Part shown: positions 7,239 through 16,600 of the stretch, in pieces
Layout: each line of letters opens with the position of its first letter
How positions within the stretch are numbered: position 1 is the first letter of the stretch
Assembly: GCF_003205875.1 (NCBI RefSeq)
Contig: NZ_PUBZ01000147.1
Location: forward strand, 96,549 to 160,548
DNA: 64,000 nucleotides
Direction: 5' to 3'
From: Herpetosiphon llansteffanensis
GTDB taxonomy: Bacteria > Chloroflexota > Chloroflexia > Chloroflexales > Herpetosiphonaceae
Program-made: the position numbers and the translations under genes
Notes under the pieces: generated by a model
Told to the model about the DNA's origin: nothing
Database searches by the model: none
The model's input: the letters and a program-made list of their open reading frames with translations, nothing else

Positions 7239-9002
7239 CTAGCGTTTGAAGCCAGTAATGGCGACAACCCCTGAACGTGGTACTTCGTTGCCACCGATTG
7301 GCCAGTGGCTGCTCAATTCGCTCAGGCTCTTCGATTCTTCGCCTGGGTGTTGAATTGAGAGGAACAGGGTGCGGCCATCAGGCGACCAGCATGGCCCGGT
7401 TAGCTCGCATTCAACTGGCCCTGAGGCAAATTGGAAGGCGATGCCTGCATCGGGGCCGCTGGTGCGGAAGAAAAACAGACCGTTGTTGCCTTGGAATTTG
7501 TAGATGCCTTTGTTGGTGCGTGATGATGAGATGTCGGTTACCATCCACAAATTGCCTTCGCCGTCGAACACCAAGTTGTCGGGCGATGAGAAGCCGCTTT
7601 GCGAGCCACCAACTGCAAAGATGCTCCAATCGAAGCTCATCGCGGCGGGGTTGCCATCGGTTTCGGCTAAGCGCACAATTTGGCCGTGGAAGTTGCCGTG
7701 GCCAGTGTTGTTGGTCAAAGCAATATAAACGCTGCCGTCGAGTGGGTGAATTTCAATATCTTCTGGGCGATCAACGGGCGTGGCTTTGAGCACCATGGCA
7801 GCAGCTTGGGCATCGGCCAGTACATCTGCTTGCGAGGTAAAGAGCAAATTGCCTTTGCTATCTTTGGCGCTTTGCAAGGCGCTTTGGCTGTTGTAATCGA
7901 GCAAAATCCATTTGCCATTGGCAAAGTCGGCGGCGTAGAGTTGGCCGCTTTCGAGAATTTGCATATTGCCTGGGCGATCAGCCAAGTTGGTCAATTTGCG
8001 TTCGGCCACAAATTTATAGACACATGAATCGGCTTTGTCGTCGCCCATATAGGCCACAACTGTGCCGTCGCCGCCAACGCGCACGGCCACATTTTCGTGG
8101 CGGAAGCGGCCCAAGGCGGTGTGCTTGCGTGGCGTGCTATTTTTATCGAATGGGTCAACTTCGACGACCCAGCCATAGTGGCGCTTGGCATAGATTTCTG
8201 GCTCCCAGCCGTAGCCGGTTGGGGCTGCGTTGGGATAATCTTGGAAGTTTTCTTCGCAGCTCAGCGCCGTTCCCCAAGGCGTTACGCCACCTGAACAATT
8301 GCCAAGTGAGCCAATCGCGATTGGGCCGCCATCGATGTTGGCAGCAGGGCCAGTCAGGGTAATTGGCGTGGTTGCGTCGATGCGGCGATTGTGGGCGGCA
8401 TCGCTTTGGTCGAAATACCAACGGCCATCGCTGTTGCGCTTGACCCGAATCACGCTCATGCCAACCATATGCTTTTCGGCATTGATTTGATCGCTCGATT
8501 TTGCACCCGAGCCAGTGTAGCCCGAGATAAACATGGGGTTGATATATTCGTGGTTGACCAGCAACAAGCCATCATTGCTCGATAAATCGCTGCGGGTAAA
8601 GCCAAATTGAGGCCGAGTTTGGTCGAGGCCTTTTTCGAGCATATCGATTGGGAAGAAGGCCAAGAAGTCGGCATTTTCGCCAAACATGCTGCCGTTGCCC
8701 ATATCGTGGCCGCGGTGGGCCAACAAATCGTAGCGAAAACCTTCGGGCAAAATCAAATCGTCGGCAGTGCTGGTGCCGATTGGCTTGAATGGCAAGGAAC
8801 CTTGGGCTTGGCGTTGGGCCAAGGCTGGGGCCGACATTGGAGCGTTATATTGGGCAGCTTCAGCAGTTTGCAGATCTAACGGCAAGGCTGCAACCGCAGC
8901 GGCAGCAGCACCAGTCGCAACAAGGCTCCGGCGATTAATCCGACGTTCTAATAAATCGTGCCAAATACTTTTGCGCTCTGCACGCTGATCATGGCTGGTC
9001 AT
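7239..9002 (-). CDS. PhoX-family (DUF839) alkaline phosphatase, Tat-exported
   Basis: 587 residues. The N-terminus holds a twin-arginine signal (RRINRRSLVATGAAAAAVAA) ending near LQTAEAA, so export in folded, metal-loaded form is expected. The body carries PhoX hallmarks: GSLGNCSGGVTPWGTALSCEENFQDYP, YGWVVEVDPFD, HENVAVRVGGDGTVVAYMGDD, and the C-terminal PVECELTGPCWSPDGRTLF. PhoX enzymes use Fe3+/Ca2+ to release phosphate from organic esters outside the cell. The ATG at 9002 follows GGAGGG; the upstream ATG at 9032 lacks one. No pho box was recognised. The exact substrate is not inferable. Confidence 0.88.
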   Translation of the reverse strand: MTSHDQRAERKSIWHDLLERRINRRSLVATGAAAAAVAALPLDLQTAEAAQYNAPMSAPALAQRQAQGSLPFKPIGTSTADDLILPEGFRYDLLAHRGHDMGNGSMFGENADFLAFFPIDMLEKGLDQTRPQFGFTRSDLSSNDGLLLVNHEYINPMFISGYTGSGAKSSDQINAEKHMVGMSVIRVKRNSDGRWYFDQSDAAHNRRIDATTPITLTGPAANIDGGPIAIGSLGNCSGGVTPWGTALSCEENFQDYPNAAPTGYGWEPEIYAKRHYGWVVEVDPFDKNSTPRKHTALGRFRHENVAVRVGGDGTVVAYMGDDKADSCVYKFVAERKLTNLADRPGNMQILESGQLYAADFANGKWILLDYNSQSALQSAKDSKGNLLFTSQADVLADAQAAAMVLKATPVDRPEDIEIHPLDGSVYIALTNNTGHGNFHGQIVRLAETDGNPAAMSFDWSIFAVGGSQSGFSSPDNLVFDGEGNLWMVTDISSSRTNKGIYKFQGNNGLFFFRTSGPDAGIAFQFASGPVECELTGPCWSPDGRTLFLSIQHPGEESKSLSELSSHWPIGGNEVPRSGVVAITGFKR

Positions 9003-9118
9003 GAAAATCCCTCCAACTTGGCAACACACCATTCTTCAACTGGACACAGCCGCTAGTCTAGCCACGCCATGTCAAGCCCAACTCATCAGTATGTAAAGAT
9101 CAGATTAAGAAATGAGGG

Positions 9119-9127
9119 TGCTATAAT
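9119..9127 (+). promoter_or_regulatory. Extended -10 promoter element of def
   Basis: TGCTATAAT is a perfect extended -10 element ending about 30 bases before the deformylase ATG. AAGGAGG at 9144-9150 follows. No convincing -35 was seen. Confidence 0.5.
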
Positions 9128-9157
9128 GAACGCTAGCAACAATAAGGAGGTTATCCC

Positions 9158-9796
9158 ATGGCAGTACGACGGGTATTGCAGATAGAAGATCCAACCGATG
9201 CAGTGGTCTTGCGAGCCAAGGCCAAACGCATTACCAGTTTTGACCAAAGCCTGGCGGGCTTGGTTGATGATATGATCGAAACCATGCGCGAGGCTCGTGG
9301 GGTGGGCATTGCTGCGCCACAAGTTGGGGTTTCGCGCCGCGTGGTGGTGATTGAAGAGCCAGCCCAATATGAAGAAGACGAAGAAACTGGCGAGCGCACC
9401 GAAATTGCGCCTGCGGTTTTATATGTTATGGTCAACCCAGAGATTGTTAAGGCCAGCGAAGAAACCCATATGTTGCAAGAAGGCTGCTTGAGCATGCCAG
9501 GCCGCTACACCAAAGTGCCACGCAACAAATGGGTCACGATCAAATATTACGATCTCAAAGGTCGCGAACAACGCTTGCGCCATATTCCCGCTGAAGATTA
9601 CAAAGTTGGCCATATTGCGCAGCACGAGTTTGATCACCTTGATGGAATTATGTTTATCGACCGCATGACCGAAGAAAGCAAGTTGGTCGATTATCGCAAA
9701 GAAAGTGAAAGTGCCCGCCTCAAACGGCGCGGTTTGTTGGCGCGCAAAAAACGCCCCGATGCTGAGCTAGAGCCAGAATCGGCAGCCAATGAATAA
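9158..9796 (+). CDS. def: Peptide deformylase
   Basis: 212 residues carrying all three deformylase motifs: GVGIAAPQ (48-55), EGCLS (108-112, metal-ligand C110) and QHEFDH (155-160, ligands H156/H160, catalytic E157). It removes the formyl group from nascent N-terminal methionine at the ribosome. It is longer than the usual 165-170 residues because of an acidic insertion (EEDEETGERTEIAP, about 72-85) and a charged C-terminal tail after residue 175. AAGGAGG precedes the ATG. The def-fmt pairing of many genomes is absent; a sugar-nucleotide gene follows under its own probable promoter. Confidence 0.96.
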   Translation: MAVRRVLQIEDPTDAVVLRAKAKRITSFDQSLAGLVDDMIETMREARGVGIAAPQVGVSRRVVVIEEPAQYEEDEETGERTEIAPAVLYVMVNPEIVKASEETHMLQEGCLSMPGRYTKVPRNKWVTIKYYDLKGREQRLRHIPAEDYKVGHIAQHEFDHLDGIMFIDRMTEESKLVDYRKESESARLKRRGLLARKKRPDAELEPESAANE

Positions 9797-9834
9797 GCAC
9801 ATGCTTCGGCGAAGCAACGCTTAGAGATAGTTAA

Positions 9835-9863
9835 TTTTCAGCCAAGCAATCTGCGTTTAGAAT
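9835..9863 (+). promoter_or_regulatory. Probable promoter of the polysaccharide gene group
   Basis: TTTTCA (9835-9840), a 17-base spacer and TAGAAT (9858-9863), 42 bases before the ATG of the UDP-glucuronate decarboxylase gene. Each hexamer differs from the consensus at one or two positions. A small hairpin (GCTTC-GGC-GAAGC, about 9803-9815) lies just after def and may help insulate it. Confidence 0.4.
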
Positions 9864-9905
9864 AGGGCGACTTCTGCGCCACTATTCTGTTTGAAGGAGT
9901 TCACG

Positions 9906-10862
9906 ATGCGCGTGTTGATCACGGGAGCAGCAGGGTTTTTAGGCTCACACTTGTGTGAGCGTTTTCTTGCCGAAGGCCATTCGGTTGTGGGGATGGATAA
10001 TTTCATCACTGGCAATCCGGAAAATATTGCCCATTTAGTTGGTCACGATGGCTTTCAATTTATTCGCCACGATGTGACCAACTATATTTTCTTGCCCGGC
10101 CCGCTGGATGCAGTCCTGCACTTTGCCTCGCCAGCCTCGCCAATCGATTATCTTGAACTGCCGATTCAAACCCTGAAGGTCGGCGCGCACGGAACCCACA
10201 ATGCGCTTGGTTTGGCCAAAGCCAAAGGTGCTCGCTTCCTGATCGCCTCAACCTCAGAAGTTTATGGCGATCCGCAAGTTCACCCACAACCAGAAACCTA
10301 TTGGGGCCATGTGAATCCAATTGGGCCACGTGGTGTTTACGACGAAGCCAAGCGCTTTGCCGAAGCCATGACCATGGCCTATCACACCTACCACGGCGTA
10401 CAAACGCGGATTGTGCGGATTTTCAACACCTACGGCCCACGTATGCGTTTGGCTGATGGACGGGTTGTGCCAAACTTCATTCAACAAGCCTTGCGCGGCG
10501 AGCCACTGACCCTCTATGGCGATGGATTGCAAACCCGCTCGTTCCAGTTCGTTGGCGATTTGGTCGAAGGTGTGTATCGTTTGTTGCTCTCCGATGAGGT
10601 CGAGCCAGTTAACATTGGCAATCCCCACGAGTTCAACATGCGCGAGTTTGCCGAAATCGTCAATGCGATTACCAACAATCCAGCTGGTACGGTCGTCAAG
10701 CCTGAACTGCGCATCAAAGACGATCCCCAAAATCGCCAGCCCGACATTAGCAAAGCCAAACGGGTCTTGGATTGGGAGCCACAAGTAACCTTGCAAGCAG
10801 GCTTGGAAAAAACCATTCCATGGTTTGCTGATCAATTACGCAAACGTGGCGAAATTCAATAA
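9906..10862 (+). CDS. UDP-glucuronate decarboxylase (UDP-xylose synthase) family SDR
   Basis: 318 residues, an extended short-chain dehydrogenase. NAD-binding [10 protein letters not shown] (G7/G10/G13) is at the start, the catalytic serine region is STSEVYGDP, and Y145-x-x-x-K149 lies in [14 protein letters not shown]. The run [20 protein letters not shown] is characteristic of UDP-xylose synthases, which oxidise and decarboxylate UDP-glucuronate to UDP-xylose. The late [13 protein letters not shown] also fits. The ATG at 9906 follows AAGGAG and starts directly at the Rossmann strand. It leads a surface-glycan gene group and may share UDP-glucuronate with the epimerase at 12380. Confidence 0.9.
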   Translation: MRVLITGAAGFLGSHLCERFLAEGHSVVGMDNFITGNPENIAHLVGHDGFQFIRHDVTNYIFLPGPLDAVLHFASPASPIDYLELPIQTLKVGAHGTHNALGLAKAKGARFLIASTSEVYGDPQVHPQPETYWGHVNPIGPRGVYDEAKRFAEAMTMAYHTYHGVQTRIVRIFNTYGPRMRLADGRVVPNFIQQALRGEPLTLYGDGLQTRSFQFVGDLVEGVYRLLLSDEVEPVNIGNPHEFNMREFAEIVNAITNNPAGTVVKPELRIKDDPQNRQPDISKAKRVLDWEPQVTLQAGLEKTIPWFADQLRKRGEIQ

Positions 10863-10958
10863 GCCCCAACGCAGCAACGAAAGCGCCCTGAGCATCGGCG
10901 TTGATGGCTCGGGCTTTTGGCATACCCAACAAGCTTTAGAGAGGAGCCACGCAACGCC

Positions 10959-12383
10959 ATGCAGCGTCGAGCATTAACTTTGCGCGCCGTGCAGCCATTA
11001 GATTGGCTGTTGGCAGGCTTGGGGCTGGCAGGAGTAGCAATCATCAGCCTGCTGCCATTTGCCCAAGCAGCAACATTAATTATTTGTGGCATGTTGTTGG
11101 TTGGCATGCTGATTCAGCCAGCGGTAGGCTTGAGCTTAACCGTTGCCACCGTCATGATCCAAGAGTTGCTGAGCTTTCCGCTTGGCCTCACCGCAACCCA
11201 TGTGATTGGCATTATGGCGCTGGGGGCGTGGCTGCTATATGGCATGGCGCGGCGCAAGATCATCATCGATACAACCTTGCTGGTGCCATGGGGCCTCTTT
11301 TTGATGGCCTTGCTGCTCTCGGCGGGCCTAACCGAATACAACGCGGTTGATGCCTTGAAGCAAGTTGTGCGCTGGTTTATGGCTTTTCTGGCTTTCGTGG
11401 TGGCGGTTGCCACCATCACCACGCCCAAGCGGGCAATTGGCCTGATTGCGGTGATGTTTGCTGTTGGCGTGATCGAAGCGCTGATTGGCATTCAGCAATA
11501 TCGGCTGGGCGCTGGCCCGTTTGCAATTGGCGAAACTGTGCGCGCTTACGGCACGATTGGCAAGCCCAACACCTTTGCTGGCTTTTTGGAGTTGATGTGG
11601 CCTTTAACTTTGAGCGTGGCCTTGGGTTTGCTCTGGTTTTGGTGGCAGCAACGCCAACGCTGGCACTATTTATTGGGCGCTGCGTTGAGCGGCGGAGCCA
11701 GCCTAATTATTCTGGCGGCAATTGGCGTGAGCTTTTCGCGCGGCGCTTGGATTGGCATTATGGGTGCGCTGGCGGTGATGTTGCTGGCGGTTGATCGACG
11801 ACGAGCCTTGCCATTAATTGGGCTTGGCGGCGTGTTGCTGTTGGCAATTATCAGCCAGCCGGAGCTATTTCCCGCAGTAATTAGCGAGCGAATTAGCAGC
11901 CTAACCAACAATTTGCGCATTTTTGATGCTGGACGCGTGACCGTAACCGATGAAAATTTTGCGGTTGTCGAACGTATGGCACATTGGCAAGCAGGGGCAA
12001 ATATGTTTCTAGCCAATCCAGTGCTGGGCGTTGGCCCCGATAATTTCAATCGGGCTTATCCTGAGTTTTTTGTTGGCCGCTGGTCGGAATCGCAAGGCCA
12101 CTCGCACAACTACTACATTCATATTGCGGCAGAAGCTGGTTTGTTGGGCTTGCTGGCCTATTTGGTGCTGATTGCGGCGGTTTATCGCCAAGCCTATTTG
12201 GCAATTCAAGCGACGCGCGGCACGGTTTGGCAGATGGTAGCGATTGGCTGCTGTGGTATCATAACCGCCATTCAGTTGCACAACATTTTTGATAATCTCC
12301 ATGTGTTGAATTTTGGAATTCATTTGAGCGCGGTGTGGGCCTTATGTGTGGTTCTGACACAGCGCCAAGGGTGGCGTGCATGA
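10959..12383 (+). CDS. O-antigen ligase / polymerase-like membrane protein
   Basis: 474 residues with about 11-12 hydrophobic segments. A large loop (residues ~300-400) contains ANPVLGVGPDNFNRAYPEFF and HSHNYYIHIAAEAGLLGLLAYL, the pattern of the Wzy_C/WaaL O-antigen ligase domain with its conserved H-(S/N)-x-(Y/F) and G-G-P-N segments. It would join or polymerise lipid-linked glycans on the outer side of the membrane. GAGAGGAG precedes the ATG at 10959, with a rather long 12-base spacing. Its TGA overlaps the ATG of the next gene (ATGA), so the two are translationally coupled. Confidence 0.82.
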   Translation: MQRRALTLRAVQPLDWLLAGLGLAGVAIISLLPFAQAATLIICGMLLVGMLIQPAVGLSLTVATVMIQELLSFPLGLTATHVIGIMALGAWLLYGMARRKIIIDTTLLVPWGLFLMALLLSAGLTEYNAVDALKQVVRWFMAFLAFVVAVATITTPKRAIGLIAVMFAVGVIEALIGIQQYRLGAGPFAIGETVRAYGTIGKPNTFAGFLELMWPLTLSVALGLLWFWWQQRQRWHYLLGAALSGGASLIILAAIGVSFSRGAWIGIMGALAVMLLAVDRRRALPLIGLGGVLLLAIISQPELFPAVISERISSLTNNLRIFDAGRVTVTDENFAVVERMAHWQAGANMFLANPVLGVGPDNFNRAYPEFFVGRWSESQGHSHNYYIHIAAEAGLLGLLAYLVLIAAVYRQAYLAIQATRGTVWQMVAIGCCGIITAIQLHNIFDNLHVLNFGIHLSAVWALCVVLTQRQGWRA

Positions 12384-13333
12384 CATATTTAGTAACGGGT
12401 GGTGCGGGTTTTATTGGCTCGCATTTGTGCGAAACACTGTTGCAGCGTGGCGAACGTGTCATTGCATTCGATAATTTCAACGACTATTACAGCCCAGAAC
12501 GCAAACGGCGCAACGTGGTTGATTTGCTCAAGCACCCCAATTTTGTGCTCTGGGAAGGCGATTTGCGCGATCCAGCCAGCTTATTGGCCTTGTTTGAGCA
12601 ACATCGCCCGAGCCATGTGGCCCATTTGGCGGGCATGGCCAATCCGCGCTATTCGTTGCAACACCCTGCATTGTATAGCGCAGTTAATGTTGAAGGCTCG
12701 GTTAATGTGTGGCAGGCGGCGATCAAATATGGCATTCAAGCCTTTGTTCAAGCCTCAACCTCGTCGGTGTATGGGCTTGCGCCAACGCCATGGCACGAAG
12801 CTTTAGCCACCGATCAGCCCTTATCGCCGTATGCGGCCACCAAAAAAGCTGCCGAATTGCTGGCCTACACCTTCCATTATCAAACCCAAATTCCCACCCG
12901 CGTGGTGCGTTTCTTCACGGTCTATGGCCCGAAAGGCCGCCCCGACATGACTCCAACGATTTTTGTTGAGGCCATGCGCAAACAAGAACCAATTGTGCTT
13001 TACAATGGCGGGGTTGATGTCTACCGCGATTGGACCTACGTTGACGATATTGTTTCGGGGGTGATTGCGGTGCTCGATAGCGATCGTGCTTTTGATATTT
13101 TTAATCTTGGCAACTCAACGCCAGTGATGTTGCGCAGCTTTATTGATACGTTGCAAGCAATTACTGGCATTGAAGCAATTATCGAAGCCAAGCCGTTATC
13201 CTCTGCCGACCCGCCAATTACCTTTGCCGATACCAACAAGGCCCAACAATTGCTTGGTTGGAAGCCGACCACCGATATTGAGGATGGCCTAGAGCGCTAT
13301 TGGCATTGGTACAAAAGTGAGTACAATTGCTAG
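12380..13333 (+). CDS. NAD-dependent nucleotide-sugar epimerase (UDP-glucuronate 4-epimerase-like)
   Basis: 317 residues. TGGAGFIGSH (G7/G10/G13) binds NAD. FDNFNDYYSPERKRRNV matches the UDP-glucuronate 4-epimerase subgroup (DNFNDYY), followed by HLAGMANPRYSL, the catalytic SSVYG serine region and Y-x-x-x-K in SPYAATKKAAE. It is probably cytoplasmic and supplies UDP-galacturonate or a related sugar. The start at 12380 overlaps the preceding stop as ATGA. A GalE-type substrate cannot be excluded. Confidence 0.85.
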   Translation: MTYLVTGGAGFIGSHLCETLLQRGERVIAFDNFNDYYSPERKRRNVVDLLKHPNFVLWEGDLRDPASLLALFEQHRPSHVAHLAGMANPRYSLQHPALYSAVNVEGSVNVWQAAIKYGIQAFVQASTSSVYGLAPTPWHEALATDQPLSPYAATKKAAELLAYTFHYQTQIPTRVVRFFTVYGPKGRPDMTPTIFVEAMRKQEPIVLYNGGVDVYRDWTYVDDIVSGVIAVLDSDRAFDIFNLGNSTPVMLRSFIDTLQAITGIEAIIEAKPLSSADPPITFADTNKAQQLLGWKPTTDIEDGLERYWHWYKSEYNC

Positions 13334-13386
13334 CTGATTAAGCAGTTGCTGGCATTTGGCCTAGTGTTATACACAATTGGATCATT

Positions 13387-14547
13387 ATGAAATCGCAATC
13401 TCAAGCTAATACGCCGAGTTTACGCCCTGAGCAAACCGACCAAGGCTTCCCGCGCCCTGCTGAAACCGAAGCGCTTGAGCAATTGGTCGAACAGGCGGCT
13501 GAAGCAGCACCCTTAGCTGCTGATCAAATGCCCGAAGATTTGGCCGATGTTCGTTCTGGTGGTTTTTCGCTGCGCGATAAATTTCTGAACATTAAATCAT
13601 TGGCCTCGTTTGGGATTGCCTTTGCGATTCTTGGCTTTGCTTTTTGGCGGGCCGATATTAACTTGGCTGACATGTGGCGGCAAATCGGCCAGACCAATCC
13701 TTGGCTGTATGCTGCTGGGTTTATCGTTTTTTATGGTCTTTTCCCAGTGCGCGCGTTACGTTGGCGCATTATTTTGCGCAGCGCTGGCTTCGAGGTCGAT
13801 AGCCCGCAATCCCGCAAACGTTGGGCTGGGGTTGGGCCGCTCAGCGAATTTATTGGGCTTTCGTGGTTTGCCAACTGTGTTGTGCCCGCCAAATTAGGCG
13901 ATGCCTATCGCGGCTATTTGGTTAAGAAAAACGGCGATGCTTCGTTCTCGCGCACGCTGGGCACGATTTTCGCCGAGCGCATCGTTGATATGATTGTGCT
14001 CTTTGGTATGTTGGTGGTTTCTGGCTTATTGGTCTTTCAAGGCCATCTCAATAGCTGGACGGAACGGCTCTTCATCATTGGCATCGTTTTGACGATTTTG
14101 TTGGTGATTGGCTTGATGTCGATGCGCTATCTTAGCCCGTTGATTCGCCGCGCCTTGCCAAAACGCTTTCACGATTTCTATGCCCGCTTCGAGGAAGGCA
14201 CGCTTTCATCGTTCCGACCTTCACGCTTGCCTGTGCTGTTGCTGTTGACGATCGTCGTTTGGCTGGGCGAGTCGATGCGGCTGTTTTTTGTGATTGAAGC
14301 GATGGGCGGATTAGGCTTATCGTTATCGGCGATTATTTTCGTGGCCTTGGCTAGCTCACTGTTGACCGCCGTGCCAGCCTTGCCTGGCGGCTTGGGCTTG
14401 GTCGAAGTCGGGATTGCTGGCGTAATGATGTTGTTTGATGTGGGTCAAACCACCAGCACCGCCGTCGCCTTCCTCGATCGGATCATCAACTACTGGAGCA
14501 TCGTGATTTTGGGCTTAGTGTTGTATCTTTTCAGCAAACGAAAGTGA
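13387..14547 (+). CDS. Flippase-like (UPF0104 / MprF-N / AglD-type) integral membrane protein
   Basis: 386 residues. The first approximately 65 are a soluble, acidic and low-complexity leader; the rest holds about 8 transmembrane segments. GLSWFANCVVPAKLGDAYRGYLV, RTLGTIFAERIVDMIVL and LTAVPALPGGLGLVEVGIAGVM are the conserved signatures of the lysylphosphatidylglycerol synthase transmembrane/UPF0104 family. These proteins flip or handle lipid-linked substrates, and the neighbouring glycan genes make a polysaccharide-lipid role plausible. No catalytic synthetase domain is attached. It starts 53 bases after the epimerase and is probably in the same transcript. Confidence 0.82.
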   Translation: MKSQSQANTPSLRPEQTDQGFPRPAETEALEQLVEQAAEAAPLAADQMPEDLADVRSGGFSLRDKFLNIKSLASFGIAFAILGFAFWRADINLADMWRQIGQTNPWLYAAGFIVFYGLFPVRALRWRIILRSAGFEVDSPQSRKRWAGVGPLSEFIGLSWFANCVVPAKLGDAYRGYLVKKNGDASFSRTLGTIFAERIVDMIVLFGMLVVSGLLVFQGHLNSWTERLFIIGIVLTILLVIGLMSMRYLSPLIRRALPKRFHDFYARFEEGTLSSFRPSRLPVLLLLTIVVWLGESMRLFFVIEAMGGLGLSLSAIIFVALASSLLTAVPALPGGLGLVEVGIAGVMMLFDVGQTTSTAVAFLDRIINYWSIVILGLVLYLFSKRK

Positions 14548-14554
14548 GCCATCC

Positions 14555-15028
14555 ATGTTAACTGCTAGCGAACGCGATGCACTTGTAGCAACGATTTTGC
14601 ACCTACCAGCCCAATTGCATGCGTTGGTTGATCGTTTGAATCTTGAGCAATTGAACACGGCGTATTTGGCCAATGAATGGACAATTGCCCAAAATATCCA
14701 TCACTTGGCCGATACTCACATGACGTTGTTTATTCGCATGAAGCTGTTGCTGTTGGAAGAGCATCCAACCCTCAAACCGTTCGATCAAGATACGTGGGTA
14801 ACGACCGCCGATAGCATTGGCCCAATCGAGCCATCGTTGCTGATTTTGCAGGGCTTGCAAGAACGCGCCGCAACCTTGGTCAATTCGCTTGATCTCGCCA
14901 GTTTTGATCGTACTGGCTGGCATCCAGAAAACGGCGAAATGACGCTTGAGCAGATTGCCCGCTACTATGCCCGCCACGGCGAGCTGCACCTTGAACAAAT
15001 TAGCCAAACCCTAGCAGCAGCGAACTGA
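14555..15028 (+). CDS. DinB/YfiT-like four-helix metalloprotein
   Basis: 157 residues. WTIAQNIHHLADTHMTLFIRMK in helix 2 and YYARHGELHLEQISQ in helix 4 provide the spaced histidines of the DinB superfamily metal site. Helix 1 carries the typical L...P..L..L...QL pattern. Family members are often metal-dependent thiol (bacillithiol/mycothiol) transferases; the substrate here is unknown. It begins 7 bases after the flippase-like gene and is probably the last gene of that transcript, since a repeat-rich gap follows. Confidence 0.8.
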   Translation: MLTASERDALVATILHLPAQLHALVDRLNLEQLNTAYLANEWTIAQNIHHLADTHMTLFIRMKLLLLEEHPTLKPFDQDTWVTTADSIGPIEPSLLILQGLQERAATLVNSLDLASFDRTGWHPENGEMTLEQIARYYARHGELHLEQISQTLAAAN

Positions 15029-15397
15029 AGGATGAAAGATGAATTATGAGGGATGAGGGAAAGTCAAAAGGCAAAAATCAAAAGTCAGAGTGATGAGGGA
15101 TGAAGGGACTAGGGGTGAGGGGTCAGGCTTTTGGCTATCGGAACATTAATTCGTGTAATTCGTGGCTAAAAAACTTAACCTTCGTGCCCTTCGTGTCCTT
15201 CGTGGATCAAAACGTTAACGCAGAGGCGCAGAGGGAATGAGGCTATAGGCTATAGGCTATTGGCTATTGGCTGGCACAATCATAATCCCAAAAATCTGTG
15301 CCAATCTGTGGCAAAAAAACTTAACCTTCGCGGCCCTTTGTACTCTTCGTGGATCAATGTTCTATGTTCTATGTTCTATGTTCTATGCTCTTAACTT
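15029..15397. repeat. Repeat-filled gap, no gene
   Basis: 369 bases composed of the dispersed phrases: GATGAGGGATGA heptads (15030-15110), TTCGTGTAATTCGTGGC and CCTTCGTGTCCTTCGTGGAT (15150-15210), AACGCAGAGGCGCAGAG, GGCTATAGGCTATTGGCT (15242-15270), and four TTCTATG units (15358-15387) that run to within about 10 bases of the glycosyltransferase start. Orientation is opposite to the copies at 1.7-2.2 kb. Confidence 0.85.
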
Positions 15398-16552
15398 ATG
15401 CACATAGCAATTGATTACAATGCAGCAGTGCGCCAAGGCGGTGGAATTGGCCGTTTTGTGCGTGAAATAACCCAAGTTGCCGCGCAGGCAGCGCCCCAAC
15501 ATCGATTTTCGTTGTGGTATGCAGCGCGTGGGCTTGACCCCAACAGTGCTCAGATGCAGGCCTTGCATGAGCTTCAACGGCGTTTGCCCAATATCAAGCC
15601 GCGCCCAATTCCCATCAGCGAGCGTTTGCTGACGATTCTTTGGCAACGTTTGCGGCTTCCCTTGGCGGTTGAACGGATTGTTGGCTCGGTTGATGTGGTG
15701 CATGGCACCGATTTTGTGCTGCCGCCAACCAAAGCTAAAACTCTGCTTTCGATTCACGATTTTGCTTATATTATCCATCCCGAAACTGCGCCGCCAGAAT
15801 TGCGCCGCTATTTGGGTGGAGTTGTGCCGCGTAATATTCGCCGCGCCGACCATATTCACGTTAATTCGCGGGCAACCAAGGCCGATATGGAGCGCTTGCT
15901 TGGTACTGCACCAGATAAATCAACGATTGTTTATTCGGGCAGTGGCAGCGATTTTTACCCTCGGCCTGCGGGGGAAATTGCTGAAATGCGCCAGCGACTT
16001 GGCTTGCCCGAGCGTTATCTTTTGAATGTTGGCACAGTGCAGCCACGCAAAAACGTCGAGCGTTTGATCGAAGCTTTTGGCAAGTTGCCAGCCGAATTGC
16101 GCAGCCAGCCTTTGGTGATTGGCGGCAAGCGTGGTTGGTTGGCCGAGCCAATTTACGCGGCGGTGCAACGCTATGGCCTAGCCCAATCAGTCATCTTCTT
16201 GGATTTTGTCAGCGACAGCGATTTGCCTAAACTCTATAGTGGTGCAACGGCGATGGTTTATCCTTCGCTATATGAAGGCTTTGGTGTGCCAATTGTCGAG
16301 GCCCAAGCCTGTGGCACGCCAGTGATTACCTCGACCATCTCTAGTTTGCCCGAAATTGCTGGCAACGCGGCCTTGCTGGTCGATCCCCACGATACGGCGG
16401 CGCTGACGGCGGCTTTGCAAAAAGTATTAACCGAGCCTGAATTTTGCCAAGCCTTAGTTGAAGCAGGCCCACGCCAAGCAGCTAAATTTACCTGGGAAGG
16501 CACTGGTTTGGGGGTTTTGGGGTTATACGAATTACTCGGGCAATCCGCCTAA
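15398..16552 (+). CDS. Glycosyltransferase family 4
   Basis: 384 residues, GT-B fold. The N-terminal half has GGIGRFVREI and DVVHGTDFVLPP. The C-terminal half has LNVGTVQPRKNVERLIEAF, VIGGKRGW and the nucleotide-sugar site SLYEGFGVPIVEAQACGTPVI (E-x7-E type). It is probably a mannosyl- or glucosyl-like transferase for the surface glycan specified upstream; donor and acceptor cannot be read from sequence. The start ATG follows a tract of TTCTATG repeats and has no clear Shine-Dalgarno. Confidence 0.88.
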   Translation: MHIAIDYNAAVRQGGGIGRFVREITQVAAQAAPQHRFSLWYAARGLDPNSAQMQALHELQRRLPNIKPRPIPISERLLTILWQRLRLPLAVERIVGSVDVVHGTDFVLPPTKAKTLLSIHDFAYIIHPETAPPELRRYLGGVVPRNIRRADHIHVNSRATKADMERLLGTAPDKSTIVYSGSGSDFYPRPAGEIAEMRQRLGLPERYLLNVGTVQPRKNVERLIEAFGKLPAELRSQPLVIGGKRGWLAEPIYAAVQRYGLAQSVIFLDFVSDSDLPKLYSGATAMVYPSLYEGFGVPIVEAQACGTPVITSTISSLPEIAGNAALLVDPHDTAALTAALQKVLTEPEFCQALVEAGPRQAAKFTWEGTGLGVLGLYELLGQSA

Positions 16553-16560
16553 AATACAAA

Positions 16561-16590
16561 CGCCCCGTGCTCGCCATTGAACGCGGGGCG
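16561..16590 (-). terminator. Terminator of the branched-chain amino acid operon
   Basis: CGCCCCGTG / CGCGGGGCG form a 9-bp stem (one G-U) with a 12-nt loop. On the minus strand, 10 bases beyond the leuB stop, the stem is followed by TTTGTATTTT, a usable U-tract. On the plus strand only TAATGAATG follows, so it mainly serves leuB. Confidence 0.75.
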
Positions 16591-16600
16591 TAATGAATGT